The notes beneath the pieces were generated by a model. It worked only from the letters and a program-made list of their open reading frames with translations. It had not been told where the DNA came from and searched no databases. This document shows positions 15,678 through 26,689 of a DNA stretch of 64,000 nucleotides, one piece after another. A program made the translations under genes and the position numbers. Every line of letters begins with the position of its first letter. Position 1 is the first letter of the stretch. Source of the stretch: Sporosarcina koreensis (GTDB lineage Bacteria; Bacillota; Bacilli; Bacillales_A; Planococcaceae); the NCBI RefSeq assembly GCF_000826145.2, contig NZ_LN651337.1, positions 747,774-811,773 on the forward strand. Direction: 5' to 3'.

Positions 15678-18142
15678 TCCGCGGTTTCAAGAAAATCATA
15701 CGGACTTACACCCTGCATACCGATCATCGGGTCGACATGCAGGACGGTTTCCGCTGTCAGTTCTTCCGGCAGGACTTCCGGTGTGCTTTCCGTTTCATCT
15801 CCGGCCGGTTGTGCCTGTTCAGGCGCCCGATCCATATCCAGGCCGGCTTTCTGCGGTTCCTCTGCCGGCTGGGCAGGCGGTGTCTCGCCGTTCAGCCGTT
15901 CTTTCAGCGTCGTCTGCCGCTCCCTCTCGTCCACTCTGGCGATGCCTTCGGCGAATTCCTGCGGGCTGCCGCAGAGGATCAGGAAGTTCTTGGCGCGGGT
16001 GATGCCGGTGTACAGCAGGTTGCGCCGCAGCATTTTGCGGTGGCTGCGCACGACGGGCATGATCACCGTCGGAAACTCGCTTCCCTGGGATTTGTGGATG
16101 GAACAGCAGTAGGCCAGCGTCAGCTGGTTCAGATCCGGCCGCTCGTACGAAACTTCGATACCGTCGAATGAGACGACCATCAGATCCTTCTTTTCCACCG
16201 TCTCTTTCGCTTTCAGAATGGCGGTCACTTCGCCCATGTCCCCATTGAATACGTTGCTCTCCGGCTGGTTGACCAGCTGCAGCACCCGGTCGCCGATCCG
16301 GTAGGTCACATCACCGAACGTCACTTCCTTGCGCCCTGCGGCAGGCGGGTTCACCATCTCCTGGATGACCCTGTTCAGCGCGTCGATGCCTGCCGGACCC
16401 TTGTACATCGGAGCGAGGACCTGGACGTCCTTGATGGCCTGACCTTTTTTCATCGCATTCTTGACGATCTGGCTGACGACGGCCGTCACCTGTTCGGCAT
16501 CTGTCCGGATGAAGGAACGGTCCCCTGTCTTGCCGGTGATATCCCCAAGCGGTTCGGACTGTTTGATGGCATGGGCGAGTTCGATGATCGTCGATCCCGC
16601 GCTCTGACGGTAAATTTCCGTCAGCTCGACGACCGGAATGACACCTGAAGTGAGCAGATCACGGAGCACTTGCCCCGGACCGACGGATGGCAGCTGATCC
16701 TGGTCGCCGACGAACAGCAGCTGCGCCCCTTTGCCGACCGCTTTCAAAAGCTGATGGGCCAGCCACGTATCGAGCATGGAGGCTTCGTCGATAATGACCA
16801 GACCTGCCTCGATTTCCCGCTCCGTCTCTTCTTCCTTCTCCTGTCCTGTGAAACCGAGCAGACGATGGATGGTCATCGCAGGGAGGCCAGTCGATTCGGA
16901 AAGACGTTTTGCCGCCCGGCCGGTCGGAGCGGCGAGGACGATCGGGAACGGTTCTTCTTTCTTGGCATATTCCTTCGGATCGAGCGACAGTCCGTGCAGT
17001 TCGGCATACACTTCAACCAGACCCCGTACGACTGTCGTCTTGCCGGTTCCCGGCCCGCCGGTCAAGATCATGACAGGTGAGTTGAGCGCCTTCTCGATTG
17101 CATCCGCCTGTGTCTCCGCATAACTGACGCCGATACGCTCTTCCGTTTCACCGATCGCTTTGCGTATTTCCGAGGAGGGGAACGCCCCGTCCCTGTCCTG
17201 ATCCAGCAGCATGGCCATCTTTGCAGCGATGCCAAGTTCCGAAAAATAAAGGGACGGCATGTACAGCCGGCTCTGTTCCGCGCTGAGACGCCCTTCTTCC
17301 ACAAGCATGATGATCGCTTCGGAAAGGAGCTTGAACGGTATTTCGAAAGGTTGGCTCATCTCGAGCAGTTTTTTCGATTCGGGCATCACTTGTGCGGCAT
17401 CCAGGTAGACATGGCCCGATGACAGCGTTGCTGTGCTGATCGTATGGAGGACCGCCGCCTGGATTCTGGCCGTATGCGTTCCTGTGATGCCGAGCTGCCT
17501 GCCGAGTTCGTCCGCCCTCTGGAACCCGACCCCTTCGACGTCTTCGATCAGACGGTACGGGTTTTCGGTCAGCTTCTCGATCGTATCTTCCTGATACGTC
17601 TGATAGATCCGCATCGCAATCTGCGGTCCGAACCCCCACTCGTTCAAACGGACGATGGTACGCTCCAGCCCAAGATTCTCACGAAGGACGGATACGAGCG
17701 TCTCTTTCTTTTCTGCATTGAGTCTCGGGATTTCATCGAGCACATCTTCGTTTTCCAGGATTTTGCTGATCGCTTCCTGGCCGAGATGCTCGATGATCGT
17801 TTCCGCCGTCTTCCTGCCGATACCGGGGAACAGGTCCCCGGATAAGTAATGGATGAGCCCGGTTTCCGTGCCGGGAAGTTCTTTCCGGAACGTTTTCACC
17901 TCGAACTGGAGTCCGTAGGTCGGATGTGTGATCAGCCTGCCTGTGAACCTATAGTCCTCTTCCTCGGAAAGTCGCGGAAAACTTCCCTTCACGACGATTT
18001 CCTTCCCTTCAAAAGAGCAGTTCGTCTTTTTCACTTTCAGTTTGGCGATCGTGAACAGACTGTCCGGGTTGTGGAAAATCGTCACAACCGCCCGCCCGAT
18101 CAGGAAGGGTTCTTCGGTATTCGCTATTTCGGACTGTCCCAT
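15674..18142 (-). CDS. recD2: RecD2-type ATP-dependent DNA helicase
   Basis: The 822-residue SF1B helicase has a long N-terminal region with helix-hairpin-helix repeats (LFPGIGRKTAETII, VEGVGFQRADEL). Walker A is ILTGGPGTGKTTVV (about residue 360), Walker B IIDEASMLD, then FVGDQDQLPSVGPGQVL and HKSQGSEFPTVIMPV near the end. A proline/glutamate-rich tail of about 80 residues follows. RecD2 works without RecBC and acts in repair and fork maintenance. The ATG at 18142 follows GAGGTG. Confidence 0.95.
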   Translation of the reverse strand: MGQSEIANTEEPFLIGRAVVTIFHNPDSLFTIAKLKVKKTNCSFEGKEIVVKGSFPRLSEEEDYRFTGRLITHPTYGLQFEVKTFRKELPGTETGLIHYLSGDLFPGIGRKTAETIIEHLGQEAISKILENEDVLDEIPRLNAEKKETLVSVLRENLGLERTIVRLNEWGFGPQIAMRIYQTYQEDTIEKLTENPYRLIEDVEGVGFQRADELGRQLGITGTHTARIQAAVLHTISTATLSSGHVYLDAAQVMPESKKLLEMSQPFEIPFKLLSEAIIMLVEEGRLSAEQSRLYMPSLYFSELGIAAKMAMLLDQDRDGAFPSSEIRKAIGETEERIGVSYAETQADAIEKALNSPVMILTGGPGTGKTTVVRGLVEVYAELHGLSLDPKEYAKKEEPFPIVLAAPTGRAAKRLSESTGLPAMTIHRLLGFTGQEKEEETEREIEAGLVIIDEASMLDTWLAHQLLKAVGKGAQLLFVGDQDQLPSVGPGQVLRDLLTSGVIPVVELTEIYRQSAGSTIIELAHAIKQSEPLGDITGKTGDRSFIRTDAEQVTAVVSQIVKNAMKKGQAIKDVQVLAPMYKGPAGIDALNRVIQEMVNPPAAGRKEVTFGDVTYRIGDRVLQLVNQPESNVFNGDMGEVTAILKAKETVEKKDLMVVSFDGIEVSYERPDLNQLTLAYCCSIHKSQGSEFPTVIMPVVRSHRKMLRRNLLYTGITRAKNFLILCGSPQEFAEGIARVDERERQTTLKERLNGETPPAQPAEEPQKAGLDMDRAPEQAQPAGDETESTPEVLPEELTAETVLHVDPMIGMQGVSPYDFLETAD

Positions 18143-18152
18143 CACAATCACC

Positions 18153-18830
18153 TCATTCCCCGCTGCTGCTGTTCTCTTCCCCCGTCAGGATCATGTCATG
18201 GATGTACCTCGCCTGGACATGTTCGGGATCGATGGTGAACGCACGTTCCAGGTGATGCAGCGCCTGCTCCCTGTCATCGGTGGAGACCGCGTACAGGAAT
18301 CCTAAATTGAATTGTGCATCGGCATTTTCCGGGTTCTCATCGAGAAGCCGTTCGAATTCTTCTTTCGCCAGGTCATAGACACCTTCGTTCGCAAGGAGGA
18401 TGCCATAGGACAGACGGATTTCCTGATCATCCGGCGCCAGCTCCAGAGCACGCTGCATGTATGGGAGGGCAAGCCGGCCCTTTTCTGCACGCTCCAGACT
18501 TTTGCCCAGCATATAATAGGCATCCGCTTCCTGCACACCCGCCTGGACCGCTTTCTCGTACAAAGTCGCCGCTTCGCCGTATCGTTCCTGGTTGAAATAC
18601 AGATTGGCGAGCCCATAGAAAGCCGTCCCCATTTCCGGATCGAGGGTCAGCGCTTTCTGGAAGAAGGGCTCCGCTTTCTCCGTATCGCCGATGGATGCAA
18701 ACACGTTCCCGACGTTCACATAGCCGACCGGATCATCCGGTGCTTCCTCAGCCGCCTTGATGAATTCCGCAACTGCCTTTTCAAAATTCCCGGCTTCCAA
18801 TGCCTGGATCGCTTCTTCGTTATGTCCCAT
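18153..18830 (-). CDS. yrrB: Tetratricopeptide repeat protein, YrrB type
   Basis: The 225-residue soluble protein consists of about six TPR units, for example AIQALEAGNFEKAVAEFIKAAEEAPDDP and AFYGLANLYFNQERYGEAATLYEKAV. It probably mediates protein contacts; the partner is unknown. AAGGAGG precedes the ATG at 18830. It lies between mnmA and recD2 as in Bacillus, with gaps of 13 and 10 bases. Confidence 0.88.
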   Translation of the reverse strand: MGHNEEAIQALEAGNFEKAVAEFIKAAEEAPDDPVGYVNVGNVFASIGDTEKAEPFFQKALTLDPEMGTAFYGLANLYFNQERYGEAATLYEKAVQAGVQEADAYYMLGKSLERAEKGRLALPYMQRALELAPDDQEIRLSYGILLANEGVYDLAKEEFERLLDENPENADAQFNLGFLYAVSTDDREQALHHLERAFTIDPEHVQARYIHDMILTGEENSSSGE

Positions 18831-18843
18831 CCGAAATTCCTCC

Positions 18844-21139
<2,296 letters not shown>

Positions 21140-21154
21140 AATGGTAAACTCCTT

Positions 21155-21577
21155 TTAGATATAGAACATATAACCGTCGGGTTTCTCCTCATCCCGTTCG
21201 GCAAGTATCAAGTCTTCGATTGTCGTCGTATCCAGCACTTCTCGCACGGCTTCGCTGATTTTCAGCCAGAGCGACTGCTGCGGTATTTCCTCGCTGTCCA
21301 GCCCTTCGACGAGCTGGATCGGCCCCTCCAGCAGACGGACCACATCTCCCGCTGTCATTTCGCATGGTTCCTTGGACAGCTTGTAGCCGCCATATGCGCC
21401 GCGGATGCTCTTCACGAGCCCTCCGTTGCGCAGCAGCGGGATCAGCTGCTCCAGATACGCCTCCGACAGGGTCTGTTCTTCCGCGATTTTACGCAGGGGC
21501 ACCGGTCCTTCTCCGTACCGTTTCCCGAGCTCCACGATAATGGTCAGTCCGTAGCGTCCTTTAGTTGAAATCCTCAT
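21155..21577 (-). CDS. cymR: Rrf2-family cysteine metabolism repressor CymR
   Basis: The 140-residue regulator begins MRISTKGRYGLTII, the Rrf2 winged helix. The recognition helix region is SEAYLEQLIPLLRNGGLVKSIRGAYGGYKLSK. No cluster of three cysteines is seen, in line with CymR rather than IscR. CymR works with O-acetylserine sulfhydrylase as a sensor of cysteine supply. The order cymR-iscS-mnmA matches Bacillus. Confidence 0.92.
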   Translation of the reverse strand: MRISTKGRYGLTIIVELGKRYGEGPVPLRKIAEEQTLSEAYLEQLIPLLRNGGLVKSIRGAYGGYKLSKEPCEMTAGDVVRLLEGPIQLVEGLDSEEIPQQSLWLKISEAVREVLDTTTIEDLILAERDEEKPDGYMFYI

Positions 21578-21611
21578 CAGGCATCGTCCTCTTTTTAAAA
21601 TTGCTGCAGAC

Positions 21612-21620
21612 AGTATACCA
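21612..21620 (-). promoter_or_regulatory. Possible extended -10 for cymR
   Basis: TGGTATACT on the minus strand is an extended -10 (TGnTATACT), 35 bases before the cymR ATG. No good -35 is visible. Confidence 0.4.
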
Positions 21621-21645
21621 TACTCATCTGCCCGAATTCCTTGAA

Positions 21646-21674
21646 ATGACTTCAGCACGCCCGCCATGTATACT
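21646..21674 (+). promoter_or_regulatory. Possible promoter of rarA
   Basis: ATGACT and TATACT with a 17-base spacer lie on the plus strand about 40 bases before the rarA ATG, back to back with the cymR signal. Confidence 0.45.
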
Positions 21675-21713
21675 TAGGGTCATCAGATATTTTCAAATGG
21701 AAGCAGGGATCTT

Positions 21714-23000
21714 ATGCATAACGAACCACTCGCATTCAGGATGCGTCCGCAGACGATCGATGAAATCGCGGGACAGCAGCATGTCATCGGACCGGATACC
21801 GCGCTGTACAGGATGGTCAAAAACGGACATATCCCGTCCATGCTCCTGTACGGTGAACCGGGTATCGGCAAGACTTCGCTCGCCTATGCCATCGCCGGCT
21901 CGACCGACCTGACATTCATCCCGCTGAATGCGACGACATCAGGCAAGAAGGATATCGAGCGCGTTGTCGATGAGGCACGGCTGACAGGGAAAGTGATCCT
22001 GTTCCTCGATGAAATCCACAGGTTCAACAAGCTTCAGCAGGATACACTGCTGCCCCATGTCGAGAACGGCTCGGTCGTTCTGATCGGTGCGACAACCGAG
22101 AATCCGTTCCACGACGTCAACCCGGCAATCCGGTCCCGCTGCGGGGACATTCTGCAGCTGAAACGGCTGGAGGAGGAGGACCTGGTGACACTTCTCGACC
22201 GGGCCATCCATGATGGATCCCGCGGACTCGGAAAACAGGATATCGCCATATCGGACAGCCAGATCCGGAAAATCGCCTCAGGTGTCAATGGGGATGCCCG
22301 CAAAGCACTGACCCTGCTTGAATCATTGGTGTCCGCTTCAGACGAGGAAGGCGGGCAGATACTCATCGAGGACTGGCTGATCGACAACCTGCTCGGCCGC
22401 ATCGGTGTCTTCGGAGACAAAAACGGCTCCCATCATTACAACCTGCTGTCCGCACTCCAGAAATCCGTGCGCGGCAGCGATACGAATGCAGCGCTGTATT
22501 ATTTGGCGCAATTGCTTGAGACAGGTGATCTGACAGCTGTCAGCCGGCGCCTGCTCGTCATGGCATATGAGGATATCGGTCTGGCATCCCCTGATACCGG
22601 CCCGAGAGTCCTGGCTGCAGCGGATGCCGCCGACCGGCTCGGCATGCCGGAAGCCCGTATCCCTCTCGCGAACGCCGTCATCGAGATGTGTCTGGCGAGT
22701 AAATCGAATTCAGCCTACAAAGCCATCGGTTCAGCGATCCAGTCCGTCAGCGGCGGAAAGACGGGTGAAATTCCGCTCCATCTCAGGGACAGCCATTATG
22801 CAGGATCGGCAGCTCTCGGACATGAGGGATATATCTATCCGCACGACCACCCGATCGGCTCGTTCGGCGGATGGGTCGACCAGGAATACCTGCCTGATGC
22901 CGTTTCCGATGCGGAATTCTATGTCCCTGTGCAGGCCGGAGAGGAAAAGAAGACCGCAGCAATCTACGAGCGGCTGAAAGAGTTCAGGAAAAAGAAATGA
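21714..23000 (+). CDS. rarA: Replication-associated recombination ATPase RarA (MgsA)
   Basis: The 428-residue AAA+ protein has Walker A LLYGEPGIGKTSLAYAIAG (about residues 41-59), Walker B ILFLDEIHRFN, and a sensor region VIGATTENPFHDVNPAIRSR. GVNGDARKALTLLES and the C-terminal tetramerisation part with YEDIGLASPDTGPR follow. RarA acts at stalled forks. It is divergent from cymR, as in B. subtilis. It is followed after 24 bases by a NiaR-type gene. Confidence 0.95.
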   Translation: MHNEPLAFRMRPQTIDEIAGQQHVIGPDTALYRMVKNGHIPSMLLYGEPGIGKTSLAYAIAGSTDLTFIPLNATTSGKKDIERVVDEARLTGKVILFLDEIHRFNKLQQDTLLPHVENGSVVLIGATTENPFHDVNPAIRSRCGDILQLKRLEEEDLVTLLDRAIHDGSRGLGKQDIAISDSQIRKIASGVNGDARKALTLLESLVSASDEEGGQILIEDWLIDNLLGRIGVFGDKNGSHHYNLLSALQKSVRGSDTNAALYYLAQLLETGDLTAVSRRLLVMAYEDIGLASPDTGPRVLAAADAADRLGMPEARIPLANAVIEMCLASKSNSAYKAIGSAIQSVSGGKTGEIPLHLRDSHYAGSAALGHEGYIYPHDHPIGSFGGWVDQEYLPDAVSDAEFYVPVQAGEEKKTAAIYERLKEFRKKK

Positions 23001-23024
23001 TGACATACGGAGGGTGGAAGGCAG

Positions 23025-23561
23025 ATGACCGCTAAACTGAGCGCTGGTGAAACACGGAGGCATCAAATACTTGACCTGCTGAAACAGTCAGACAGGCCGC
23101 TGACCGGAAAAGAGATCGGCGAGCGGACGGGCGTCAGCCGGCAGGTGGTCGTCGGGGATATCAATCTGCTGAAGGCAGTGGATGAACCGATCATCGCCAC
23201 AAGCAGAGGGTATGTCTATATGGACAAAGAAAAGGGCGGGCAGCAGTTTGAACGGATTGCAGTCTGCCGGCACGCTCCTGAGCAGACGGAGGAGGAATTG
23301 ACTGCGTTCGTCGATCATGGCGTGACGGTGAAGGACGTCAAGGTCGAGCACCCTGTCTACGGAGATCTGACAGCGTCCATCATGGTTGCAAACCGAATGG
23401 AAGTCAAAGAATTCCTGGCAAAGGTCGCATCATCGAATGCCGTCTATCTGTCTGCTCTGAGCGAAGACCATACACATCTGCATACCGTTTCCGCAGACGA
23501 TCCGGCACAGATCGACCGGGCGTTCGAATGCTTACGAAACGCAGGCATCCTCGTGGAGTGA
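23025..23561 (+). CDS. niaR: NiaR-type (YrxA) niacin-responsive repressor
   Basis: The 178-residue protein has an N-terminal winged helix (RRHQILDLLKQSDRPLTGKEIGERTGVSRQVVVGDINLL) and a 3H domain. The metal ligands are seen as H in VCRHAPEQTEEELTAFVDHG, VEHPVYGDL and SEDHTHLHT. In Firmicutes this family represses NAD synthesis or niacin uptake genes when niacin is plentiful. Here no NAD genes adjoin it; nadD is 20 kb away. The last codons overlap the stem of its own terminator. Confidence 0.85.
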   Translation: MTAKLSAGETRRHQILDLLKQSDRPLTGKEIGERTGVSRQVVVGDINLLKAVDEPIIATSRGYVYMDKEKGGQQFERIAVCRHAPEQTEEELTAFVDHGVTVKDVKVEHPVYGDLTASIMVANRMEVKEFLAKVASSNAVYLSALSEDHTHLHTVSADDPAQIDRAFECLRNAGILVE

Positions 23562-23575
23562 TGCCTGCTTTTTTT
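23541..23575 (+). terminator. Intrinsic terminator of niaR
   Basis: GCAGGCATC, a 10-base loop and GATGCCTGC are followed by TTTTTTT. The stop codon of niaR is inside the hairpin. Confidence 0.92.
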
Positions 23576-23579
23576 GCAT

Positions 23580-24212
23580 TCATAACCGTTCGCCCGTTTC
23601 CAGTTCCAGCTGCTTCAGAAAGGCTTCCATGAAAGTATGCCGCTGCTGTGCAAGCTGCCTGCCGCGTTCCGTTACCATCAGGTCCTTCAGCAGGAACAGC
23701 TTTTCATGGAAATGGGTGACCGTCGACGTGTTTTTCGATCGGTACTCCTCCTCGGTCATCGAACTCCTTGAGGATTCTTCCCAATCATACAGCTTCCGCC
23801 CTCTCGCCCCGCCGAATGCAAACGCCCTGGCAATTCCGACAGCCCCGATGGCATCCAGCCGGTCAGCATCGCGGACGATCGCGGCCTCAGGCGACATGAT
23901 CGGTTCCTCGTTCCCTCCGTTGAACGATACGGAGCGGATGATCGCCAGGACATGATCTGCGAGCTGGGCGGGGACATTCATCGCCTTCAGGAGATCTGCG
24001 GCCGATGGGTTTCCCGCGGCGGCGTACTTCGGATCATCGATATCATGGAGGTACACGGCCAGCTCGACTGCCGTCCGGTCCGACGTCCGCTCCTCTTCCA
24101 TGATGGTCCGTGCATTCTGCAGCACCCGGAGGATATGGTCCATATCGTGGCTTGCGTCAAATTTGCTGTATAGATCCTTCGTCAGTTCCGCACACTGTTG
24201 AATATATGTCAT
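23580..24212 (-). CDS. HD-domain phosphohydrolase
   Basis: The 210-residue protein shows a clear HD metal site: H in FDASHDMDHILRVLQNA, HD in VYLHDIDDPKY and D in IVRDADRLDAIGAVGIARAFAFGG. This fits the YpgQ/YedJ group of small nucleotide pyrophosphatases or phosphohydrolases. The substrate cannot be set from sequence. It ends against the niaR terminator and is divergent from the cold-shock gene. Confidence 0.8.
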   Translation of the reverse strand: MTYIQQCAELTKDLYSKFDASHDMDHILRVLQNARTIMEEERTSDRTAVELAVYLHDIDDPKYAAAGNPSAADLLKAMNVPAQLADHVLAIIRSVSFNGGNEEPIMSPEAAIVRDADRLDAIGAVGIARAFAFGGARGRKLYDWEESSRSSMTEEEYRSKNTSTVTHFHEKLFLLKDLMVTERGRQLAQQRHTFMEAFLKQLELETGERL

Positions 24213-24263
24213 TGCAGCTGGTCAGCACCTTTCTGTTTCATAAGTAGTCGTGTATCGGCCGGT

Positions 24264-24292
24264 TTGACCTGGATAAGCCGGTAGGGTATAGT
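24264..24292 (+). promoter_or_regulatory. Promoter of the cold-shock gene
   Basis: TTGACC and TATAGT with a 17-base spacer. Transcription would begin near 24299, giving a short leader of about 45 bases. Confidence 0.75.
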
Positions 24293-24344
24293 GAAAGCAC
24301 CATGAATTTTATGGGAAGACATCCAGCGCCGAGGAGGAATCACA

Positions 24345-24548
24345 ATGCACCACGGTAAAGTCAAATGGTTCAGTAATGAAAAAGGATACGGGTTCATTGA
24401 AGCGGATGACGGACAAGACGTTTTCGTCCATTTCACAGGCATCCTTGGAGAAGGCTTTAAGACATTGGATGAGGGACAGCGTGTCTCGTTTGAAATCATA
24501 GAAGGCAACCGTGGTCCTCAAGCGGCTAACGTCACTGCAGAAGACTGA
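24345..24548 (+). CDS. cspD: Cold-shock domain protein (CspD type)
   Basis: This is a 67-residue single cold-shock domain. RNP1 is KGYGFIE and RNP2 is VFVHFTGI, both aromatic-rich for RNA binding, and the protein starts [16 protein letters not shown]. It acts as an RNA chaperone. GGAGG lies seven bases before the ATG. The gene stands alone between its own promoter and a bidirectional terminator. Confidence 0.95.
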   Translation: MHHGKVKWFSNEKGYGFIEADDGQDVFVHFTGILGEGFKTLDEGQRVSFEIIEGNRGPQAANVTAED

Positions 24549-24562
24549 TCATATCACATACA

Positions 24563-24593
24563 AAGATCCCGCTGAGCCGCTCAGCGGGATCTT
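24563..24593. terminator. Bidirectional terminator after cspD
   Basis: AAGATCCCGCTGAG, a three-base loop and its perfect complement, followed by TTATTT on plus. The convergent zinc-finger gene ends inside its right arm. Confidence 0.85.
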
Positions 24594-24780
24594 ATTTCAT
24601 GTATTTATTCATCTCGGAACCGAGGAAACGAAGCTGATCTCCCACTGTGCATTCTTTGATGCAGAACTTGTGGGCCTCCGCCTTGCCGCGTTCTGAGGTC
24701 AGCGTTTTCTTCACAAGACAACCTTCACAATACTCATCGAGCAATTCGTCAATATCAGAAATGATTGCAGCTTTTTCCAT
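24592..24780 (-). CDS. Small zinc-finger protein (zf-C2HCIx2C type)
   Basis: The 62-residue protein contains C-x2-C (YCEGCLVKK) and later H-x2-C-I-x2-C (AHKFCIKECTVG). This is the zinc-ligand pattern that gives the zf-C2HCIx2C family its name. Members are found in Bacillales next to RNase H-like genes and have no known role. The start at MEKAAIISDI follows GGGAGGGG; a 19-codon extension lacks a site. Confidence 0.78.
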   Translation of the reverse strand: MEKAAIISDIDELLDEYCEGCLVKKTLTSERGKAEAHKFCIKECTVGDQLRFLGSEMNKYMK

Positions 24781-24858
24781 ACGCCCCTCCCTTCTGATCA
24801 CTCTTCCATTGTACAGGGATTCGGCAGGCGGCTGCAACTATCCGGGAGGCTTAACTGA

Positions 24859-25254
24859 ATGATTGAACTGTATACCGACGGTGCCAGCGCCGGCAATCCG
24901 GGCGTCAGCGGCATCGGCATCTATCTGACAGGGGAAGGGCACTCGGTGAAACTTTCCGAGCCGATCCCTCCCTGCGACAACCATACGGCCGAATTTCAGG
25001 CGCTGATCCGCGGACTTGAAGAAGCGGCTTCCCTGACAGATGGCATGCTGTCAGTGCGGAGCGATTCCCAGCTCGTTGTCCAGGCTGTCGAAAAGGAATT
25101 CGTCAAAAATCCTGAATATCATCCATATTTGCAGCAAGTCCTCCGTCTGACATCACATTTTGAATACTTTTTCATCAAATGGATCCCGGACAGCTCCAAC
25201 CGGGCAGCCGATGCGCTCGCCAGGGAGGCCATCCAGCGGCAGAAAAACGGATGA
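24859..25254 (+). CDS. RNase HI family protein (YpeP type)
   Basis: The 131-residue protein has the RNase H fold with all four acidic residues visible: D in ELYTDGASAGNPG, E in NHTAEFQALIRGLEEA, D in VRSDSQLVVQAV and D in SNRAADALAREAI. The protein is shorter than E. coli RNase HI and lacks the basic handle. It probably cleaves RNA in RNA/DNA hybrids, though weak or altered activity is known in relatives. The gene is divergent from the zinc-finger gene. Confidence 0.87.
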   Translation: MIELYTDGASAGNPGVSGIGIYLTGEGHSVKLSEPIPPCDNHTAEFQALIRGLEEAASLTDGMLSVRSDSQLVVQAVEKEFVKNPEYHPYLQQVLRLTSHFEYFFIKWIPDSSNRAADALAREAIQRQKNG

Positions 25255-25256
25255 TG

Positions 25257-25844
25257 TCATCTCGCCTTCATGAAGGTGATCGTCCTTTCGACTGAATCAT
25301 AGAGCACCCACTCCAGATGGTCGGTGACCGACCCCACGTTCACAATTACATTCGCGTCCGGAAGCCGGATGAGTTCTGAATACACGAATGGCCGGATGAT
25401 CCCTTCCGCTGACCAGGATGACCGATGGGTATGGCCGTGGAATGTCAGCCGTTCGCCACCGATCACCCGGGACGGCGGGAGTTCGTTATACGGCCATTGG
25501 TGCCCGTGGATGAGCATCGCGCCATCGATGGCCATCCGTTCGGGGAGCGCGGCGATCTTCTCCCGCAGCGGGTCACCGGATCGGGTGACGAGCAGGATCC
25601 GTTCTTCCTGATTTCCCCGAATGGAGGGGAACTTGAGCATCCGTTCGAATCCCGGGGGATCCAGCAGCACGTCATCCAGCGATGGATAGACTGTGCCGTC
25701 CAGGTCCTTTTTCGATATGGTGCATTCGAACAGATCGCCGAGGACGATCTTCTTGGCATCCGGTGCTTGTTCTTCAATTTGGCTTAAGACCTGTTCCAAT
25801 TCATGTTTGGATGAATGGATGTCACCGAAGAGTGCGTATCTCAC
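25257..25844 (-). CDS. Metallophosphoesterase
   Basis: The 195-residue protein has the calcineurin-like motif set: GDIHSSKHEL, GDLFECT, RGNQEERI in place of GNHE, MLIHGHQWPYN and FHGHTHRSS. It should bind two metals and hydrolyse a phosphoester. The GNQ instead of GNH motif is a departure that may change the metal site. The ATG overlaps the sulfurtransferase stop by four bases, so the two are coupled. The substrate is unknown. Confidence 0.85.
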   Translation of the reverse strand: MRYALFGDIHSSKHELEQVLSQIEEQAPDAKKIVLGDLFECTISKKDLDGTVYPSLDDVLLDPPGFERMLKFPSIRGNQEERILLVTRSGDPLREKIAALPERMAIDGAMLIHGHQWPYNELPPSRVIGGERLTFHGHTHRSSWSAEGIIRPFVYSELIRLPDANVIVNVGSVTDHLEWVLYDSVERTITFMKAR

Positions 25845-26689
25845 AAGCCGTCACCGCTCCCGGTGTTCCCTGTCTCCACTTCCCTGTCCCCATCTTCGAT
25901 CCAGTCACTGTAGCTGCCTGCGTACAGGCGTACATCCCGGATCCCTTTTTCCTTCAACATGGCGAATAACGGTGCAGCTGTCACACCGCTGCCGCAGTAT
26001 ACGGTGACAGGCTCACCGGATCCGGCCATTTCCGCAAGCCGTCCTGCCGCTTCCCCGTCTCTGTCGAATGTCCCGTCCGAGGCCAGCTGGGACCAGTCGA
26101 AGTTCTTCGCCCCCGGGATATGGCCTGCCACCCGGTCGAGCGGTTCCACCTCGCCTCTGTACCGTTCAGCAGCCCGCGCATCGAGCAGCAGCCCTTCTCC
26201 CGGTCTTTCCGTCAAATCCGCGACATCTTCCTTGTGCGCCAATATGGATTCGTTCCATTCCGGCTCGACCGACGTCGGTGCTGGCGCAGGCGCAGCCTGC
26301 TCGATGTCCCCCCCTAACTTTTCAAGTCCGCCAAACCCTTCCAGCGAAATGAAAGCATTCCGGAATCCCGCATATTGCAGGATCCACCATGCCCTGGCAG
26401 CAAATGGTTCACCGCCGTCATCATAGACGATAATCTCATCGTCGGGACGGAGACCGCTTTTCCGGAACAGAGCTGTCAGCCTGTCACGGCTAGGGAGAGG
26501 ATGACGCCCGCCTTTTGCTGTCATATCCGACAAGTCCTTCTCAAGATCCCAGTGGACCGCCCCGCGTATGTGCCCCTCATCATATTGCCTTCTGCCCGCT
26601 TCGGGATCCTGAAGGGAAAATCGCGCATCGATCCATCTGATTTTCGGATCCGCGAGCTGTTCTTTCGTGACTTGTTTGAACACTGACAT
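25841..26689 (-). CDS. Thiosulfate/3-mercaptopyruvate sulfurtransferase (double rhodanese)
   Basis: The 282-residue protein has two rhodanese domains. The N-terminal one is inactive, with DDGGEPFA at the loop position. The C-terminal one carries the catalytic C232 in VTVYCGSGVTAAP. CGSGVT is the loop of mercaptopyruvate sulfurtransferases. The ATG directly follows the dynA stop, and the ribosome site AAGGAG lies in the last codons of dynA, so translation is coupled. Confidence 0.9.
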   Translation of the reverse strand: MSVFKQVTKEQLADPKIRWIDARFSLQDPEAGRRQYDEGHIRGAVHWDLEKDLSDMTAKGGRHPLPSRDRLTALFRKSGLRPDDEIIVYDDGGEPFAARAWWILQYAGFRNAFISLEGFGGLEKLGGDIEQAAPAPAPTSVEPEWNESILAHKEDVADLTERPGEGLLLDARAAERYRGEVEPLDRVAGHIPGAKNFDWSQLASDGTFDRDGEAAGRLAEMAGSGEPVTVYCGSGVTAAPLFAMLKEKGIRDVRLYAGSYSDWIEDGDREVETGNTGSGDGL

